Origin: Spisula solida
Lineage: Eukaryota; Mollusca; Bivalvia; Venerida; Mactridae
Assembly (NCBI GenBank): GCA_947247005.1
Contig: OX365945.1
Coordinates: 15,816,501-15,880,500 of the forward strand
Direction of reading: 5' to 3'
Length of the DNA: 64,000 bases
How positions within the stretch are numbered: position 1 is the first letter of the stretch; each line of letters starts with the position of its first letter. The notes beneath the pieces are model-generated. The model did not search any database, was not told where the DNA came from, and saw only the letters and a list, made by a program, of their open reading frames with translations. Shown one piece after another: positions 59,425 to 64,000 of this stretch. The translations under genes and the position numbers were made by a program.

Positions 59425-59650
59425 AATAGCAAAGTCTCAAAGTGGCATAGAGCGTCCACTTCAAATGTGAGAGGTCCCAGGTTTAATCCCAGGCCCCGAC
59501 ATAACCAAAGTCAATAAAGTGGTACTGGTATCTTCCTTACTTGATACTCATTATGACGGTAGTTTTAGGTAACTACGTGGTTCACCTGGTGTCAGGGTAA
59601 TGAGACTGAGTAGTCTCCATATGACTGAAATCCAGTGGGACTTCCAATAA
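59425..59650 (+). mobile_element. tRNA-headed SINE, plus orientation
   Basis: The head AGTGGCATAGAGCGTCCACT, TCAAATGTGAGAGGTCCCAG and GTTTAATCCCAGG (B-box position) is followed by the body ATAACCAAAGTCAATAAAGT, GGTACTGGTATCTTCCTTAC, TTGATACTCA, wording I associate with bivalve SINEs. Confidence 0.75.
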
Positions 59651-59998
59651 AAAAAGAAAAAAACTACACTTACACTCCTCTGAAACCAGTGAATAAATTT
59701 TGACCTAACTTCACAAGACGGATCATTATACCGGTATGGTCCTCTTTTCACGTTCTTTGAAAACCCAGAACAAACTTTCTGTACATAATTTATATATACA
59801 CAAATTATTAAATACAAATATTCATGATGCAGTTGTTTACGTTGTAATCTTATTAAGTCAGCAGTTAAAAGATGTTTTTACAAGCTGTAGTTTCATCACT
59901 TTCAGATGTATACTTTATAATCAAGCTTTTTTTAAACCTTTACTCCATAGACCTCCGAATGTATTTACATAACAGTATTCTGATAAGACACTAGATAC

Positions 59999-60095
59999 TA
60001 ATAACCAGAAGCGATCATTAGAATACCCTCATTATGCCATAGTCTTACTATTGATAACACTATGATTGTAAGTAATTATAGCTTCTGGTTATTTA
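59999..60095. mobile_element. Small MITE, about 97 bp
   Basis: TAATAACCAGAAGCGATCATTA and AATTATAGCTTCTGGTTATT pair as terminal inverted repeats over about 20 bp; no coding. Confidence 0.75.
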
Positions 60096-60099
60096 CCCA

Positions 60100-62440
60100 A
60101 GTGATATTGTATACATTATCGCCAAACTGGTTATTTGAAAATAAATGGTGATAAGTTGTTATTGAAATGGGTCTACAAGGTAACCCAGTAAACGTGTCAA
60201 AATGCAAGATGGGTGCGGTAAAATAGTTATCCTTGGAGTAAAGTGTTAACATGTATGATAGATGATACACTTTCTTGGTTGTCCGCTCTTACAGTGTTTT
60301 GTGAGTGCAAGCTTTGGAAAATATGATAGCTTGTACCTTTAATATCTTTTATATATTAATGTACTAGTATATGATATTGATAACCAGCCAGATTACATTA
60401 AAACTGATAGAGTGATGTCCCTTCCATCATGAGAAGTATTTTTGTTTTTCTCTAACTGCAGTATTTATTATTCTATCTTTACCAAACTGGTGCACAACAC
60501 TTAAGGACAGTATTCAGAATGCCTTGGTAAAGTTCAATAGCCCACTTGATGGCATTAAAACTGATCGAGTAATGCCTCCTTTAACATTGATGACCGATAC
60601 TTTTGATGGACCTATTTTGTGACAGTATCTCTGTGTAACCCTTGGAAGATTAGGGGTTAATTGTTTTACATTCAGTTGGTCTGTATGTAGACTATTAGTT
60701 TATAGTTGTTATAATGCTTTAAAAGCAAACGTAGAGCTGTGTGTATTTTATTCTGTACGCTCTCAAAACCAATACTTACCAATCACTACATGTACATAGA
60801 TCCCTGACATTTGGTTGATTCAACTTCTAGTTTCATGACATATGAATATAGTATATTGTACAAATTGTTCTTAATGAAGAAATATTAATTGAGTTAAATT
60901 ATATTGCATGTACTTTACTTTTGCTGCGTTTGCCCGTCAAGAAAAGCTTATTTGTGCATGTTTTTTAAATGTTTTTTGCCTGAAGTATGTTGTAGGGTAA
61001 GTTATTGCTTGGTAGATGATATACACTATCTCCTATCTAACAGACCGACTGTGTTTACCTTAGTTTGTTCAATCTCACTAAATATAAAGAGAGACATTGT
61101 TTATGGCTTGATGTTCTTGCTTAAAGTTTATATACTAAGTATGTTTACACCATAGCGATTTTCGATTGATTTGATACAAATTTTAATTTAATAAAATGTG
61201 ACACAGAGAAAAACTCCAAGGCCATCTGATAATGTAAAACTTGATACCCATAACCAATGCCATTGTGTCTTTCATGTTTTATGATTGACCACCTTGTTAA
61301 GGAAATTGATTAATATTGGACATGTTTAATGCAAAAAAGTCAAAATTTATTTATTGTCGGAAATTTGGTACAAATTTTGACTTCGATTTTTCTGTATCTG
61401 CGAAGGACTACATTGGTGCCTTAGAAGAATAAGGTTGTACAATTAGTGCAAAATATGCCGTTATGGGGAAACACACAAAAAACAGTCTGAAAACTACTCT
61501 TTAGTAGCTTAGGGAAAAAAAAGCTTTTATACAGCAGTTTGGTCAGCATGACTTCTTGATATGTTTACGAAAATAGGTAAAGATGCGCCTTGTGAAGCAG
61601 ATTTCGAATATGTTTGGGTGTTATACGGTCGTAAGTAGCATTTACGATCTTATTCATCTAAGGTGATGAGACATGGTCAGGCTTTAAGTACTGTAAACCT
61701 AGAAATTATGTCGCACGATTTAACTTCACGGAGTTCGCGAGTGGTAGAATTTCCCTAAAAACATAAATATTGACATTGCGAAAAACTTAAAAACACAAAT
61801 AAAAATTAGTAGCGAATAGGCCAACGATCAGCAAAATGCAAAAGTTAGTATTCGCGAAAGTAAATTGGTTTACAGTATGGCGCAGGATTATGTTGCTATG
61901 ATATTGAAGTATTGACATTGCATGGTGCCATTAATAGAGGAATATTGGCACTTATTATTGTTATTAATCTTTAATTAAATTTTTGTATATGATTGTATAC
62001 TTGTTTATTATAATTCCATGTTTACCTCTTGTTTATAATTATTATTATTAATAGTGCAGCTTGTACATTTATGTATTTGTTTAATACATAGAAAGCGTAT
62101 ATGCTCTGGTTTTGTTTTCAATAAATCTTGTGAGTGAATGTAAACTGTTGTTACTATTATTAGCTACTTGAATCTTAACATACAAATTGGGGTCCTTCAA
62201 AAAGCCGAAACGTTGGTCTATAATAAATTTGAATAACTTGGGTTACCTAAGGCTTTGACGACTTACTATATTAATAGCCATCATTCAAGAATTTAAAACA
62301 AGAGGGTCATGATGTACCTCACTCAGAGTATCGCTACTCTTCAATAAGAAAGTAGTGACCTGGCGATGGAGTCCAATTTGTGCTAGTATCTTAGTACAGC
62401 GCCATTAGGTAATGCCTGTCAATGGATACATGGGGACCCA
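60100..62440. other. No gene recognised; possible distal 3' region of PCMT1
   Basis: AT-rich; AATAAA words occur (for example CAATAAATCTTG near 62120) but none can be tied to a transcript. Near 62200 AAAAAGCCGAAACGTTGGTC resembles words often found in repeats. Confidence 0.45.
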
Positions 62441-62449
62441 AACAGCATT

Positions 62450-62660
62450 CCCTTGAACATTTGCGACATTGAAACTCCAAAACAGCTCATCAAGAATATT
62501 TCTGAGCCAGGCAGATTCCAGCAACTCATCAACAGCATTTCTGACCCTGGCAGATCCAAACAGCTTATTAAGAATATTTCTGACCCAGGCAGATTCCAAA
62601 AACTCCCTCCCTTGAACATTTCTGACCCAGGGAGATCCAAGCAGTTCCCCTGATCTGGGG
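62450..62660. repeat. 39-bp minisatellite, 4-5 degenerate copies
   Basis: The unit is ATTTCTGACCCAGGCAGATT, then CCAAACAGCTCATCAAGAAT with small changes. Both strands stay open because 39 is a multiple of three; I see no independent evidence of a protein. Confidence 0.85.
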
Positions 62661-62879
62661 CGATCCCACCTTAAACATTCAGTGTAAACATTTAAGCTTG
62701 GGCACTACCAGACAGAACAGAATAACAGATTGTACAATATTTCAAGTATACCACTTGCTGGTATTCTCGCGTTATATCTATTCTCGCGGTAATTTGATTT
62801 TTTACGAAGATCTGAGAACAGCGCCACCTATAGTATTCATAAGTGACCTACATAGATTCGGCAGTCTTTTGAATGACAT

Positions 62880-63080
62880 TTTACCGATATGAATGTAAAC
62901 AAAATGGCGCAAGGAACATTCGTTATGTAACGGCGCTTTTGATTGGACAAATCTAAAACACCTTGCGTAGTGCTCAGAAATACGCGATTTTAGAATTCTT
63001 AAATTAATAATGAAAACTTGCTCAAAATTGTAGTGCATTAAGGATGGTGGATCGGTTTAATGCGCATGCGTCATTTGTCA
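62880..63080. promoter_or_regulatory. Promoter-like patch with YY1-, CCAAT- and NRF1-type motifs
   Basis: Within about 180 bp: AAAATGGCGC (62897-62912 region, YY1-type), GATTGG (about 62941), and TGCGCATGCGT (63061-63071), a near-perfect NRF1 palindrome. CpG content is higher here than around it (ACGGCGC, GCGCATGCG, ACGTTAAGCGCC). Such clusters mark housekeeping-gene starts in animals; the gene it would serve is outside the window or not recognised. Confidence 0.35.
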
Positions 63081-64000
63081 TAGTACGTTAAGCGCCTTAT
63101 AAATGTAAAAATGTGTCAAAATAATCTAAAATAAATCAAATTGAACAGTTTTGATAAGTATTACGCAATAAAATTAGAAAATACTAATCGAAATGTCGGT
63201 TTCCATTCCGAGAAAAATATTACATTACAAAATAGGTGGGTGGGGTAAAAAAATAAAAATATTGCTATTTACGCCAATGACTTTTTTAGGAGTCAGGTTC
63301 GTTTGGTAATGTTTGTTTATTGTGTGTTGATGTGTTTTTGCGATATTTACATGTTCAATAAATTTTATTTTAAGCGTTTTCGTTGATTTTCTCAGCATTT
63401 TAGAAACATTTAACCAAAATAAAAACAAAAATTGCGAAAAAGATACCTCGGTGACATATATTTTTTATTGCATATGTTTGAAGATCTATGTCACTAGATT
63501 TATTTAACAAAATATTAAGAAAAGTTTAAGGTGAGTAAAAAAGTTATTAGGATTTTACCTAGGTGCTATTTTGCTGCATTAAATATAAAGTGGGTGGGGT
63601 AAAAGAGCAATATATTTTAGACCAAATTAAATATACCCTTTTTGGTATCTTGATCATGTATAACAATGTGTACCCAAACTATATTGAAAAATATTTTATT
63701 ATTTAGATCACAGACATCAAATAAAAATGTCAAATTTGAACACCACCACCAATTTACCAATTCCCATGGAATTATTAAAATAATTCATACACACTTCAAT
63801 CAGGGCTGATTACCCGAAAAACGAGTTCCGTGACCTAGTGTTTTTTCATCATATTTTGTGTCAGTATAGATTTCTTTACTTCCTGGCAAAATTTGAGCAA
63901 ATTCTGAAGGTGGGATCCTAAGCGCTCCAACATCCTTAAATGTTTAATGAATTGCAATAGATATTTTAAGACCCTAAGTTGTTTTCAAGTTGTAGAGTGT

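Overview
This looks like nuclear DNA of a bivalve mollusc. The window is AT-rich and intron-rich, with no operons or bacterial-type genes. It carries tRNA-headed SINEs and repeats of the 'GGGGGCATAATTT' and 'ATGCCCCCC...GGGGCAT' kinds that I associate with bivalves, many short inverted-repeat elements, and an unusual number of long tandem arrays. The species cannot be fixed from the sequence. Nearly all open reading frames above 60 codons are accidental, and many exist only because a tandem repeat is free of stops.

One gene is certain: the protein-L-isoaspartate O-methyltransferase gene (PCMT1/PIMT), plus strand, about 52.8-58.8 kb. Its exons join with correct splice sites and phases into a 229-residue enzyme. 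An alternative last exon would instead end the protein in Ser-Lys-Asp-Glu-Leu, a KDEL-type ER-retention signal comparable to the RDEL isoform of vertebrate PCMT1. The junction of intron 4 and exon 5 has been amplified into a 73-bp tandem array. It holds fifteen copies of the 3' splice site plus the first 44 coding bases, and only the last copy is followed by the rest of the exon. A second, tentative gene lies on the minus strand: a first exon near 32.1 kb (MADDRNKK...), an acidic serine-rich exon near 25.1 kb in matching phase, and possible very small exons near 22.5 and 11.5 kb.

The largest mobile element is an LTR retrotransposon at 36.2-42.4 kb, in minus orientation. It has two 938-bp LTRs that look identical by eye, TG...CA ends, a TATC target duplication, a polypurine tract, a candidate primer-binding site and a damaged Gypsy-type RNase H remnant. 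The rest of the window is intergenic and intronic DNA. It holds minisatellites with periods of 14, 20, 39, 40, 41, 42, 46, 48, 73 and about 110 bp, foldback elements and MITEs, several SINEs, and dispersed low-copy repeats. Notable among them are a minisatellite made of tRNA 3'-half (B-box) units, a 42-bp array of nuclear-receptor half-sites, and a consensus estrogen-response-element palindrome inside a mobile element in the last PCMT1 intron.

Layout: 0-25 kb repeat-rich DNA, possibly long introns of the minus-strand gene; 25-32 kb the better exons of that gene with a 40-bp minisatellite and the tRNA-half array; 34.8-42.4 kb a 46-bp minisatellite directly beside the LTR element; 43-50 kb repeats, SINE and MITEs; 52.4-58.8 kb PCMT1; 59-64 kb SINE and small repeats, ending in a promoter-like patch near 62.9-63.1 kb.
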